From an uncultured Actinomycetes bacterium (GTDB lineage Bacteria > Actinomycetota > Acidimicrobiia > Acidimicrobiales > RAAP-2): 64,000 bases of DNA. Position numbers and translations under genes: made by a program. The stretch covers positions 1 through 64,000 of the forward strand of contig CAIKNP010000009.1 in assembly GCA_903828785.1 (NCBI GenBank), given 5' to 3'. Each line of letters starts with the position of its first letter. Within the stretch, counting starts at the first letter, position 1. This document shows, in pieces, positions 38,028 to 48,088 of the stretch. The notes beneath the pieces are model-generated. The model was not told where the DNA came from. It did no database searches and saw only the letters and a list, made by a program, of their open reading frames with translations.

Positions 38028-39291
38028 TCTGGCGGGTCGTCGCGTCGGTCTCTACGGCGTGGGTGTCGAAGGTCGCGCCGCTGAGGCGCGCCTCGTCGGC
38101 GTGACCAGTGACCTTGTCCTCGTCGACGACAATCCTTCCAGTCCCGATGTTCAGCGAAGCGACGAAGGGGGACTCGAGGCCTTAATGACTTGCGAGGTCG
38201 TCCTCAAGAGTTCCGGCGTGCCCACTCGCTCGCCGGTAGTGGAGCAACTCCGCGAGGCCGGTGTTGAGGTCACTTCCGCGCTCAATCTTTGGATGAACGA
38301 GGTTGACCGAGAACGCGTCGTTGCCGTGACCGGCACGAAGGGCAAGTCGACCACCACGTCGCTGGTGGCCTTCCTCCTCGAGTGCACTGGCGCCACCGCC
38401 CACCGCTTGGGCAACATCGGCCAGCCCCCCTACGACCCCAGCGTGGACATCAGCGAGGGTTGGTGCGTCGTCGAGCTCTCTAGTTTTCAGAGCGCGGACC
38501 TTAGGGTGTCGCCGCCCCGAGTGGCCATCACCTCACTCGGGTCCGATCACCTGGACTGGCACGGTTCGCTCGCGCAGTACTGGCGGGACAAACTGACGGT
38601 TACTCGCTGCCCCGGCAGCCGATCGACCTTCGTCGCCGACAGCCCCAGCCTGCGACAGCAAGGTGACAATATCGGCGGAGTGATCCATTGGATCGCCCCC
38701 GACAGTTCGGGGCTCGCTGAAGCGCTCCACTTGCAGGGAGCCCACTCCCGGTCCAATGTGGCCCTCGCTCTCGCCCTCGTGGCTGACGCCCTCGCTACCA
38801 GTGTCGACGAGATTCGCCGCGCCGCGTTTGAGTGCGCGGACTCCTTCGTGCCACTACGTGGTCGTCTCACCTACCTCGGTACCTATCAAGGGGTTCGTTA
38901 TATCGACGACGGATTAGCCACCTCCGTCCTCCCGGCCGTCGCGGCCCTGGAGGTCTTCGCTGGCGAAGCTCTCACCATGATTGTCGGGGGTTTCGACCGC
39001 GGGGTTGACTACGAAGCGCTGGCGCAGGCCTTGGCGCAGCGAGGCGCACCTACCTCGGTTGTGGCCCTCGGACCGGCTGGCCTTCGAATCGCTGATGAGA
39101 TTCGCCGACGCTCGGACCAGGTGACGGTCCAGGTCGCGTCCACGATGGACGAGGCCGTGCGGCTGGCGCGGGCGAGTCGACGTGGCGAGGGTGTGGTGCT
39201 GTTTTCACCGGCCGCCCCGAGTTTTGACCAGTACGCCAATTGGCTGGAGCGTAGTGAGGATTTCGCGCGACTGGCGGCTTCCACGGAGTGA
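38002..39291 (+). CDS. murD2: MurD-type ligase (MurD2-like, adjacent to MurL)
   Basis: VVAVTGTKGKSTTTSLVAFLLE, NIGQPPYD, VVELSSFQSADLR, LGSDHLDWHGSLAQYWRDK. Confidence 0.85.
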   Translation: MSRLTGFADLAGRRVGLYGVGVEGRAAEARLVGVTSDLVLVDDNPSSPDVQRSDEGGLEALMTCEVVLKSSGVPTRSPVVEQLREAGVEVTSALNLWMNEVDRERVVAVTGTKGKSTTTSLVAFLLECTGATAHRLGNIGQPPYDPSVDISEGWCVVELSSFQSADLRVSPPRVAITSLGSDHLDWHGSLAQYWRDKLTVTRCPGSRSTFVADSPSLRQQGDNIGGVIHWIAPDSSGLAEALHLQGAHSRSNVALALALVADALATSVDEIRRAAFECADSFVPLRGRLTYLGTYQGVRYIDDGLATSVLPAVAALEVFAGEALTMIVGGFDRGVDYEALAQALAQRGAPTSVVALGPAGLRIADEIRRRSDQVTVQVASTMDEAVRLARASRRGEGVVLFSPAAPSFDQYANWLERSEDFARLAASTE

Positions 39292-39295
39292 GTGG

Positions 39296-39368
39296 AGCCT
39301 GGGAGGGGAATCGAACCCCTGACCTGCTCATTACGAATGAGCTGCTCTGCCGGCTGAGCTACCCAGGC
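39296..39368 (-). tRNA. tRNA-Thr(CGT)
   Basis: Minus strand GCCTGGGTAGCTCAGCCGGCAGAGCAGCTCATTCGTAATGAGCAGGTCAGGGGTTCGATTCCCCTCCCAGGCT; anticodon CGT. Confidence 0.95.
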
Positions 39369-39642
39369 GCGAGTACTCACTCTACCGGAAAAAGTGGCCT
39401 TCGAAAAAGTGGGATGGACCACGTGCGTGTGACGGGCCCTAAGGACGAGGACCTGGTCACCACCAACTGATCTTCTACTCCTCCAGGGACTGGTGATGTC
39501 GTCAACGAAGCATTTCTCCTGATTGTTGGGGAATGGTCGCGAAATGTGAACTACCGGTGTTACCGCTTGGTCTCTCACTGCGTGGGAAGGCGCCTTCGCG
39601 CCATTCAGACCTCACTGAGTACGTCTTTCGCGTGCTCGGGAG

Positions 39643-40725
39643 CTACAGACGCATCAAGGAAAGCAGCAAATCGTGCACGAGGAGATTCTCGTCCATGGTC
39701 GTCGTCAGTCGCTGACTAGCGCGGTGCACGACCTCGAGCGCTTCAATAGTGACGGCCAACTCGTGCTGATCGTGGGCGTCACGCAGACTGCCCACCTGCT
39801 CGAGCATGCGGGCGCGGTAGACCTGGGTCAGCACGCTAAGCCCAAAACGCAATTCGTCGAGACGAAAGCGACGCTGCTCTCGCTTATGAGTCTGCTCGAG
39901 TTTGGCTCGGCCCGGAACAGCGCGTAGGCCCATTTCCTTGGCCTGAGCACTCAAACGGTCCATCTCGCTGTTCTGCAGGGCGACGAGGGGACCCAGGGCT
40001 TCGGTAATGGCGGCCCCTATCGCCAGCGCCACGGTCGCCGCCGACGACGCAGTGCCGTTGAGCTGTTCCGGCGCGCTGCGCCAGAGATGCAAACGGGCGG
40101 CCAGGGCGGGGTCGTTGACCAGGACCTGGGCTCGGCGCAGGTTGCCGTTGGCCGACGACGCCGCGCTACGGGCGTCTGATTCCGACGCGCCGTCTCGAAC
40201 CAGGAGCGCAACAATTTGATCTTCGTCGAGCCCCCGCAGCGCGATGCTGACGCAGCGCGACTCGATAGTGATCAGCTCCTCGGGCAGTTCCTCGGCGGTG
40301 AGGACAAAGATGGTACGAGGCGCCGGCTCCTCGAGCGTCTTGAGCAAGGCCGCGGCCGAGGGCGATCCACCCGACACGGTGAGTTCGACGTCCTCCACCA
40401 CCACCACGTTGAAGGGCGCGCGCAAGGGTCGCCGTCGCGCGACGCGTTCGAGTTCGTGGATGTCCTCGACCGACCACGAGGCTCCCGTGCGTTGACCGAT
40501 GTGCACGTCGGCTTCATGACCGTCAAGCACCCGACGACAGACTTCACAGCTTCCGCAGCCCTGCTGGGGACACTCGAGAGCCGCCACGAAGGCCAGCGCC
40601 GTCTCGGCCACCGGGGCACCCGAGGGACCCGAAAACAAATACGCGTGCACGGGATGGCGAACGTATTCGCGCAAGGACTGCTGCACTCGCTCTTGACCGA
40701 CGAGGAGATCGAAGACGTCGCTCAC
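39643..40725 (-). CDS. holB: DNA polymerase III subunit delta'
   Basis: VFDLLVGQERVQQSL...HAYLFSGPSGAP...SVEDIHELERVARRRP...AAALLKTLEEPAPRTIFVLTAEE. Confidence 0.9.
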   Translation of the reverse strand: MSDVFDLLVGQERVQQSLREYVRHPVHAYLFSGPSGAPVAETALAFVAALECPQQGCGSCEVCRRVLDGHEADVHIGQRTGASWSVEDIHELERVARRRPLRAPFNVVVVEDVELTVSGGSPSAAALLKTLEEPAPRTIFVLTAEELPEELITIESRCVSIALRGLDEDQIVALLVRDGASESDARSAASSANGNLRRAQVLVNDPALAARLHLWRSAPEQLNGTASSAATVALAIGAAITEALGPLVALQNSEMDRLSAQAKEMGLRAVPGRAKLEQTHKREQRRFRLDELRFGLSVLTQVYRARMLEQVGSLRDAHDQHELAVTIEALEVVHRASQRLTTTMDENLLVHDLLLSLMRL

Positions 40726-41318
40726 AGGAGTGGGCGGAGCCGACGATCAATGGCGTGCGCGACTTCCTCAAAGCTGCCCCGGCCGTCGATGACACTCCAC
40801 CTCGCCGGGTCGGCGGCGGCCATCTCGAGGTAGCCCTGACGCAGCCGGTCGTGGAAGGCGGCGTCGGCCGACTCAAAGCGGTCTTCGTGATTGCGCGCCC
40901 GACGTTCATTGGCCGTTTCGACGTCGATGTCAATCAGCAAGGTGAGGTCGGGAAGACAGGGGCCGATGGCCAGGTCGGTCGCCACGCGCAAGCGTTGCAG
41001 GTCGACGCCCCGTCCGTACCCCTGGTAGGCCAGGGTGGAGGCCAGGTAGCGATCGGCGATGACGTGGCGCCCGGATTCGAGGGTCGGCTCGATCAGCGTT
41101 GCCACGTGATGACTGCGATCGGCCAACATCATCAGGGCCTCGGTCACTGGGCTCATAGGGGTGCTCCCATCAAGGAGCCAGCGGCGCAGTTCAGCGCCCA
41201 ACGCGGTGTCACCCGGTTCAAAGGTGAACAAACCACCGCAGGCCTTCGCCACTCGCCGGGCTTGAGAGGTCTTGCCCGAGGCGTCGATGCCCTCGAAGAC
41301 AATGAAGCGTCCGGCCAC
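40722..41318 (-). CDS. tmk: dTMP kinase
   Basis: FIVFEGIDASGKTSQARRVA...VIADRYLASTLAYQGYGRG. Confidence 0.96.
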   Translation of the reverse strand: MAGRFIVFEGIDASGKTSQARRVAKACGGLFTFEPGDTALGAELRRWLLDGSTPMSPVTEALMMLADRSHHVATLIEPTLESGRHVIADRYLASTLAYQGYGRGVDLQRLRVATDLAIGPCLPDLTLLIDIDVETANERRARNHEDRFESADAAFHDRLRQGYLEMAAADPARWSVIDGRGSFEEVAHAIDRRLRPLL

Positions 41319-44083
41319 TAGAACTCGTCCGTCGCCTTCGCCTTCGCGAGCAACACCGCGTTGGCCTTTGATCCCTTGGCGGTCGCGGCACGCTTCGTCG
41401 CGCCCTTGGTGACCTTGGCGGCCGGTCGTTTGGCGGCGGGTCGCTTGGCCGCCTTCTTCGCCGGAGCCTTGCGCGGGCGGCTGGAGGGCTCGGCGTTGCG
41501 CTTTTCGGCCAGGAGCTCGCAGGCTCTATCAATCGTCAAAAGTTCAATGGCGTCACCGGTGCGCAGCGTGGCGTTCACTTCGCCATCGGTGACGTAGTTA
41601 CCGAACTTGCCCGTTTTCACCACGACGTGCAACTTCGTCACGGGGTCAAGACCCAGGTCCTTCAGGGGCCCGGCCGCGGCGCGACGACCCTTCGCCCGCG
41701 GTTGGGCCAGCAGGAGCATCGCTTCGTCCAGGGAGAGGGTGAAGAGTTGATCTTCGCGCTCGAGTGTTCGCGCTTCTTTGCCCCAGGTGATGTAGGGGCC
41801 GTAGCGACCATTTTGCGCGAGGATTGGTTCCCCGTCGACGGGATGGGTCCCGACGGTCCGCGGCAGGGCCAGCAGCTGACGGGCCTCGTCGATGGTGACG
41901 GAAGCGGGGTCCATGCTGGTGAGCAGCGCCGCCGTTTTGGGCTTTTCGCCCGCCTTTACGTCACTGACGTCGCCGACCTGGATATAGGGTCCGTAGCGAC
42001 CGGCCTTCAGGTTGATGGGGAGGCCACTCTCCTCATCGGTGCCGAGCACGCGGTCACCGCTCGGCGCGTCGAGGAGCTCGAGCGCGTGGGTGACGGTCAG
42101 GGCGTCGGGCTCGGTGGATTCAGGGATAGACACGCGCCGCTCGCCGTGCACCAGGTAGGGTCCGTAACGACCGGAGCGGACACTTACGGGTACGCCGTCG
42201 GGGGCGACGCCGAGCAGCAGCGAGTTGATGGCGGCGAAGTCGAAGTCCAGTTCGCTGTGGGTCATCTCCTTGAGACCGCGACGAGCCAATTCCGTGGTCG
42301 CGGTTTCGTCACCGAAGTAAAAGCTCCTAAGCCAGGACTCGAGGGCCTGTCGCCCATCGGCGATGGCGTCGAGTTGGTCCTCCATAGCTGCGGTGAACTG
42401 GTAATCCACCAAGTCAGCGAAATAGGTTTCGAGGAGATTCACGACCGCGAAGGCTCGGTAGGCCGGCACCAGGGACTTACCCTTCTTCCAGACGTAGCAT
42501 CGCTTGTCAATGGTCTTCATAACGCTGGCGTAGGTGGAGGGACGACCGATGCCCAGATCCTCGAGTTTCTTAATCAGCGTGGCCTCGTTGTAGCGATCGG
42601 GAGGCTGCGTGTCGTGACTCTTCATGGTCACCTCGCTCACCGGAATACTGGCCCCCTGGGTCAGGGGAGGCAAAATGCGTTCCTGGTCGGCCAATTCGGC
42701 CTCGGGATCGTCCATGCCCTCCACGTAGGCTCGGCGGAAGCCGGGGAACTCGATACGCAGACCACTGGCGGAAAGCCCCGCCAGCACCTCGCCGCTAAAA
42801 CCGGTCACGGCGCCCAGCGGCGCGCTGAGGCGAACCTTGTCCTGGGTCAGGCGGGCGTCGACCATCTGCGAGGCGATGGTGCGCTTCCAGATGAGGTCGT
42901 AGACGGCGAACTCGTCACCACTGAGTTTGGCCGAGGCCTCCTCCAGCGTGCGAAAGGATTCGCCCGCGGGTCTGATGGCTTCGTGAGCCTCCTGAGCGTT
43001 CTTCACCTTGCGGTCGTAGCGACGGGGCGTATCGCTGATGTAGTCGTCGCCGAACATGGCCGCGGCCGTCGACCGCGCCGCCGATATAGCCTCGTTCGAC
43101 AGCGTGGTCGAGTCGGTGCGCATGTAGGTAATCCAACCCTGCTCGTAGAGTCGCTGCGCCGCGCGCATGGTGCGCTCAGGGTCGAAGCGCAGTTTGCGGT
43201 TGGCCTCGATTTGCAGGGAACTCGTCATGAAGGGCGGCTGGGGACGTTGCGTTCGGGGGGTCGAGGTGATCGAATCAATAGTCACCTGCGCCTGGCGTAA
43301 GCGCTCGGCGACGGCCGTGGCCTGGGCTTGACTCAACACTTCAACCCCACCCTTGGCGTCGAGTTGCCCGGAGGCGTCAAAGTTCTTACCCGTGGCGAGG
43401 GCGCGACCGTTCAGCGACTCAACCACGGCGTCGAAGGTGGCACTCTTGGCGTCCAGGGTGGCGGTGACGTCGAACCAGGTGGCCGAGGTGAAAGCCATGC
43501 GTTCACGTTCGCGTTCGCACACCAGACGAATGGCGACCGACTGCACTCGACCGGCGGAGCGGGCCTTGTCCACGGCTCGCCAAAGGACCGGCGACACTTC
43601 GTAGCCAACGAGGCGGTCGAGGAAGCGGCGACCCTCCTGAGCGTCGACGAGCTGCATGTTTATATCGCGGGTATCCAGTACGGCCTTAGCGATGGCGGCG
43701 GCGGTGATTTCGTGAAACACCATTCGTTTGACGGGAACCTTGGGCTTTAAGACCTCGAGCAGGTGCCAGGCGATGGCCTCCCCCTCGCGGTCTTCATCAC
43801 TCGCGAGGTAGACCTCGTCAACCTGTTTGAGGGCGGCCTTTAGTTCGGCCACCACCTTTTTGCGGTCGGGGGAAATAACGTAAACGGGCTTGAAGTGATC
43901 GTCGGGATTAATGCCTAGTCGGGACCAGGCTTCCTTTTTGATGTCGGCCGGAATATCAGCCGCACTCTGGGGCAGATCACGGATGTGACCAATCGAGGGC
44001 TTGACGATGTAGTCATCGCCCAACATGTCCTGAATACGGGTGGCCTTGGCCACGGATTCCACGATTACGAGTGCTCGCGCCAT
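41318..44083 (-). CDS. topA: DNA topoisomerase I with Lys/Ala/Pro-rich C-terminal tail
   Basis: ARALVIVESVAKATRIQDMLG...DEDREGEAIAWHL...GWITYMRTDSTTLS; tail APAKKAAKRPAAKRPAAKVTKGATKR. Confidence 0.98.
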   Translation of the reverse strand: MARALVIVESVAKATRIQDMLGDDYIVKPSIGHIRDLPQSAADIPADIKKEAWSRLGINPDDHFKPVYVISPDRKKVVAELKAALKQVDEVYLASDEDREGEAIAWHLLEVLKPKVPVKRMVFHEITAAAIAKAVLDTRDINMQLVDAQEGRRFLDRLVGYEVSPVLWRAVDKARSAGRVQSVAIRLVCERERERMAFTSATWFDVTATLDAKSATFDAVVESLNGRALATGKNFDASGQLDAKGGVEVLSQAQATAVAERLRQAQVTIDSITSTPRTQRPQPPFMTSSLQIEANRKLRFDPERTMRAAQRLYEQGWITYMRTDSTTLSNEAISAARSTAAAMFGDDYISDTPRRYDRKVKNAQEAHEAIRPAGESFRTLEEASAKLSGDEFAVYDLIWKRTIASQMVDARLTQDKVRLSAPLGAVTGFSGEVLAGLSASGLRIEFPGFRRAYVEGMDDPEAELADQERILPPLTQGASIPVSEVTMKSHDTQPPDRYNEATLIKKLEDLGIGRPSTYASVMKTIDKRCYVWKKGKSLVPAYRAFAVVNLLETYFADLVDYQFTAAMEDQLDAIADGRQALESWLRSFYFGDETATTELARRGLKEMTHSELDFDFAAINSLLLGVAPDGVPVSVRSGRYGPYLVHGERRVSIPESTEPDALTVTHALELLDAPSGDRVLGTDEESGLPINLKAGRYGPYIQVGDVSDVKAGEKPKTAALLTSMDPASVTIDEARQLLALPRTVGTHPVDGEPILAQNGRYGPYITWGKEARTLEREDQLFTLSLDEAMLLLAQPRAKGRRAAAGPLKDLGLDPVTKLHVVVKTGKFGNYVTDGEVNATLRTGDAIELLTIDRACELLAEKRNAEPSSRPRKAPAKKAAKRPAAKRPAAKVTKGATKRAATAKGSKANAVLLAKAKATDEF

Positions 44084-44261
44084 ACCACCACCTCTCTCTT
44101 CGACGTCGTTACTGCTCCCATACCTACTGCTACGCGTCCTTCAACGATAGGTGGACCGCGTGACGATGGACCGCGATAGTTCTACCACCTCACACGCAGG
44201 CCGAAGGTCCTCGACGGAAATTTTCTCATCTCCTCATCAAGGCAGCGCTGTCCGATGAGGG

Positions 44262-46646
44262 CTATTCGTCACCTTGCGGGGCGGCCACAATCTCGTAGCG
44301 GGGGTTCAAAATTACCGCCTCGCGCCGCTGGCTGGAAACGGTACCCTTCACCATTAAACGAGTGCCCCGTTCGATCCCCGGTATCGTGCTGCGGCCTTGA
44401 AAAACGAGGGTGACCGAACCGGTGTTGTCGGCAATGACGCAACGCAAGTCCGTCGTTCCGTCCTCGCGAGCGACGGTCATGGCGCGTACTCGCCCAGCGA
44501 TTTCGGCTACTTGCCGCTCCTGTAAATCACCAATGGGATCGGCCCCGACCGAGCGTTCGGCCAACTTCACGTCGGCCTCGAGATGGGCGTCTTCGCGTCG
44601 GCCGCCGCGAGCCACCTCATCACTGAGGGGGGCCTCTTGTTTGGCTCCATCACTGACCTGCACTCGCGTCGCGCGGTAGGGGATAATCGTGGCGGCCGTC
44701 CTCGGAATCTGCATCACGGCGGTCGCAATGGAGTCGGCGGTGCGGTCGTGCAGGAGGCGTTGTAAACGAGAGACAAAACTTCGCCGCGGCATGATGGCCA
44801 TGCAGAAGGTTTCCGGATCACGAACAACGTCGGCAACTAACTCCATCGCGGCTCGATCAATGCGACGGTCCTCGCAATCCACTACGTCGAGGTTGATGGC
44901 GGCGGATGCCGTGTTTTCCTTGCCCCACATGCTTTCGAGTCGCTTGGTGACCAGGGGGTCAATGTCGAAGTGCACCGCTCGCACGCTGTAGGCGTTCAGC
45001 GTCTTGCAGTACTGCAGGGCTCGTTCGGTGGCGAGGTCGTAATTATCAACGAAAACGATGACGCGGGTGGTGCGGATGCTCATCGAGGCGCCCGCCGCGG
45101 TGGCCTCGAAGGCCGCGTGCTCGCGCACGTATTGCTTGTTAAAGCGAATCAGAGCGAAGTACATGATTGGCCCGACGACCGCGATGACCCACGCCCCTTG
45201 CTTGAACTTGGCCACCAGGAAGATGATCACGACCAAGGACGTGACGCAGGCGGAGAAGGCGTTGAAGAAAACACCGCGGCGCCAGTGACGGGAGCGCTCG
45301 CGTAGGTGTAACTTCACCATGCCGAGGCCGGCCATGGTGAAGCCCGTGAAGACGCCAATGGCGTACAGGGCAACGAGACCGTTGACGTTGGCGTTGAAGG
45401 CGAGGATGAGGATAAGCGAAATGACACCGAGCACGATGATGCCATTGGAAAAAGCCAAGCGATGCCCGCGCTTGGTGAGCTGGCGGGGCAAGTAAAAGTC
45501 GGTGGCGACGTAATTAGCCAGGAAGGGGAAGCCGTTGAACGAGGTGTTACCACCGGTGTACAGAATTGCCACGGTGGCGAATTGCACAATGAGGAAAATA
45601 ACGTGACCGCTGGCCGAGGATCCGAACACCGCTCGGACTTCCTGGGAAACCACCGTGGGGGTCCCCGCCGCGAAGGGCACTGCGTGAGTCCACTTGGCCA
45701 GCAGCGCCGTCCCCAGCAACAAGAAGCCCAGCACCGAAGCCATCACCAGCAGCGTCTGGCGAGCGTGAACCGACTCGGGCTTGCGGAAACTTCCCACCCC
45801 GTTCGAAATTGCCTCCAGCCCCGTCAGTGAGGAGCCACCGTTGGCGTAGGCGCGCATCAAACTGATGAACGCCAGTCCCATCAGAACGCCGGTGCCCGAG
45901 TGGCCGAAATGACCGTCCACGAGTAGCGAGGGCTTCGGGAGTGGGAGGGCGTGGAGGGTGCCATTGAACTTGCGGTAGTAACCAGCGAGGATGGTCGCCC
46001 CGAGGGCCAGGACGTAGAAATAGGTGGGGAAGGCGAAATAACTCCCGGCCTCTTTGAGGCCGCGCAGGTTCCCGTAGAGCAAGATCAGCACAATGCCTAC
46101 GGTTATCTGCAGGGTGTACGGCGCGAGCGCGGGCACCGCGCTCGTCAAGGCGGCGGTTCCGGCGGAGCACTGCACCGCCACCGTCACGGTGTAGTCAATG
46201 AGCAGGGCCACCGCCGCGATCTGCGCAACCTTTGGTCCAAAGTTCTCCCGGGCCACCACGTAGGAACCGCCGGCCTGGGTGTAGTACTTGATCACGTCCC
46301 AGTAGGAAATGGTCACGAAGATCAAGACCCCGATAATCACGAACATGATGGGCACCACGAGCGCGAAGGCCGCCATCCCAATGAAGGGCGTCATTTGCGT
46401 CAAGATTTCTTCGGTACCGTAGGCCGACGAAGAAATGCAGTCGGGAGCCAAGACTCCCAGCGCCACGACGCGACCGAGGCGCTCCCCGGACAACTGTTCG
46501 CTGACGTAGGGCTTTCCGAGAAAGAATCGTTTGAGTCGGTAACCCAAAGGCTCGGGAAAGACCTTGGCCAAATTGGCGTGAGAAGTGAGAACGAGCGAGT
46601 TCTTAGCGAGCTGCTTATCTGCTTCTGACACGCTACCGACCTTCAA
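44262..46646 (-). CDS. KimA-like APC-superfamily permease fused to C-terminal OB-fold domain
   Basis: VLAPDCISSSAYGTEEILTQM...TQAGGSYVVARENFG TM region, cytosolic TRVIVFVDNYDLATERALQY domain, then PIGDLQERQVAEIAGRVRAMTVAREDGTTDLRCVIADNTGSVTLVFQGRSTIPGIERGTRLMVKGTVSSQRREAVILNPRYEIV. Confidence 0.88.
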   Translation of the reverse strand: MKVGSVSEADKQLAKNSLVLTSHANLAKVFPEPLGYRLKRFFLGKPYVSEQLSGERLGRVVALGVLAPDCISSSAYGTEEILTQMTPFIGMAAFALVVPIMFVIIGVLIFVTISYWDVIKYYTQAGGSYVVARENFGPKVAQIAAVALLIDYTVTVAVQCSAGTAALTSAVPALAPYTLQITVGIVLILLYGNLRGLKEAGSYFAFPTYFYVLALGATILAGYYRKFNGTLHALPLPKPSLLVDGHFGHSGTGVLMGLAFISLMRAYANGGSSLTGLEAISNGVGSFRKPESVHARQTLLVMASVLGFLLLGTALLAKWTHAVPFAAGTPTVVSQEVRAVFGSSASGHVIFLIVQFATVAILYTGGNTSFNGFPFLANYVATDFYLPRQLTKRGHRLAFSNGIIVLGVISLILILAFNANVNGLVALYAIGVFTGFTMAGLGMVKLHLRERSRHWRRGVFFNAFSACVTSLVVIIFLVAKFKQGAWVIAVVGPIMYFALIRFNKQYVREHAAFEATAAGASMSIRTTRVIVFVDNYDLATERALQYCKTLNAYSVRAVHFDIDPLVTKRLESMWGKENTASAAINLDVVDCEDRRIDRAAMELVADVVRDPETFCMAIMPRRSFVSRLQRLLHDRTADSIATAVMQIPRTAATIIPYRATRVQVSDGAKQEAPLSDEVARGGRREDAHLEADVKLAERSVGADPIGDLQERQVAEIAGRVRAMTVAREDGTTDLRCVIADNTGSVTLVFQGRSTIPGIERGTRLMVKGTVSSQRREAVILNPRYEIVAAPQGDE

Positions 46647-46726
46647 CCTATCTTCTCTAGAGGCGTCCTCAGTCTACGACGACCCTCGTAGTTGCGTGTG
46701 CAGTGCGAATGTGGTGAGATGATGGA

Positions 46727-47380
46727 GTGCACATTGTTGTCGTCGGCTGTGGCCGCGTAGGGTCCAGTTTGGCAATGCAGTTGTCCGAGCAGGGACACTC
46801 AATCGTCATCATTGACAAGAATCGCGAGGCATTTCGTCGCCTCACCGCTTTCGATGGTCGCGCGCTGGTCGGCTCGGGCTTCGATAGAGAGATCTTGGCG
46901 AAAGCGGAAATCCAAAACGCCGACGCCTTGGCCTCGGTGACGCGCGGCGACAATACCAACATTCTCTGCGCGCGTATCGCCCGCGACAATTTCGGTGTGA
47001 AGAACGTGGTGGCGCGAATTTACGACTCGCAGCGCGCCAGTATTTATCTGAAACTCGGAATTCCCACGGTGGCCTCGGCCCTGTGGACCACCCAGCAAGT
47101 TCGCCGTTACATCATGCCCGACGAGAACGCCGTAAGTTGGACCGACGTCAGTGGCGGTCTGCAACTCGTCGAACGCTTGGTGCCCGATGCCCTGGCCGGA
47201 AAGCCCTTAAGCACGATGGCCTTGGGCGACAACGTCCGGCCGGTAAGTCTGCTCCGCGGGGGTGTCGCTCGCGTGGCAATTGATGGGCTTTTCGCCCAAG
47301 AGGGTGACGTCGTGCAATTCATGGTTACGGGTGAAGGCCTCAAGTCCCTCACCAGCTTGTTAAACGGTGGTGAGTCATGA
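46727..47380 (+). CDS. trkA: TrkA-N/C potassium uptake regulatory protein (CeoB-like)
   Basis: MHIVVVGCGRVGSSLAMQLSEQGHSIVIIDKNREAF RCK Rossmann fold. Confidence 0.93.
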   Translation: MHIVVVGCGRVGSSLAMQLSEQGHSIVIIDKNREAFRRLTAFDGRALVGSGFDREILAKAEIQNADALASVTRGDNTNILCARIARDNFGVKNVVARIYDSQRASIYLKLGIPTVASALWTTQQVRRYIMPDENAVSWTDVSGGLQLVERLVPDALAGKPLSTMALGDNVRPVSLLRGGVARVAIDGLFAQEGDVVQFMVTGEGLKSLTSLLNGGES

Positions 47381-48045
47381 GAGTAATGATCGCGGGTGGT
47401 GGATCGGTGGGTATCGCTATTTCCCTCGACCTCGTTGACCGTCATCACGACGTGGTGCTACTCGAACAAGACCCCGCCGTGGCCGAGAAATTGCGTAGCC
47501 AACTCCACAGTGTTGACGTCGTGACGGCGGACGCCTGCGAGTACTCGAGTTTGGCCAACGCCGACTTACGCACCGTGGACGTCGTTATCGCCGCCACTGG
47601 TGACGACGAAGACAACTTGGTCATTTCCTGGTTGTCCAAGCAAGAATTTGGTGTACCGCGCGTCATTGCGCGTATCAACAACTCCCGAAACGAGTGGCTC
47701 TTTGGTCAGTCGTGGGGAGTGGACGTGGCCGTTTCCACGCCCGCGCTGATCACTTCCTTGGTGGACGAGGCCGTCGAAGTGGGCTCCATTATCAACCTGA
47801 TGGACCTCGCCCACGGCAAAATGACCTTGATCGAAGTAACGCTCACGGCGTCGGCGCCCGCCGTGGCGGAGAAGAAGACGCTGGATGAATTGGTCTTATC
47901 CGACTCGGTTCGGGTAGTGGCCGTGGTGCGAGCCGAACAGCCGATGGTCCCCCAAGGATCCATGCGCTTTCTCGAGCACGACCACGTCATTTTGCTCGCT
48001 CGGGCGGACAGCGCCGGCGACTGCGCCTCCGCCTTTGTCGGCTAG
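47377..48045 (+). CDS. trkA: TrkA-N/C potassium uptake regulatory protein (CeoC-like)
   Basis: MRVMIAGGGSVGIAISLDLVDRHHDVVLLEQDPAVAEKL. Confidence 0.93.
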   Translation: MRVMIAGGGSVGIAISLDLVDRHHDVVLLEQDPAVAEKLRSQLHSVDVVTADACEYSSLANADLRTVDVVIAATGDDEDNLVISWLSKQEFGVPRVIARINNSRNEWLFGQSWGVDVAVSTPALITSLVDEAVEVGSIINLMDLAHGKMTLIEVTLTASAPAVAEKKTLDELVLSDSVRVVAVVRAEQPMVPQGSMRFLEHDHVILLARADSAGDCASAFVG

Positions 48046-48088
48046 GGGGCCCGAACCCCTCGATTGGCAAGGGCGTAACATACAAGCA

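Noticed and set aside
41627-43300. 557-aa ORF antisense to topA
   Set aside because: High-GC antisense frame; topA on the minus strand is unambiguous.
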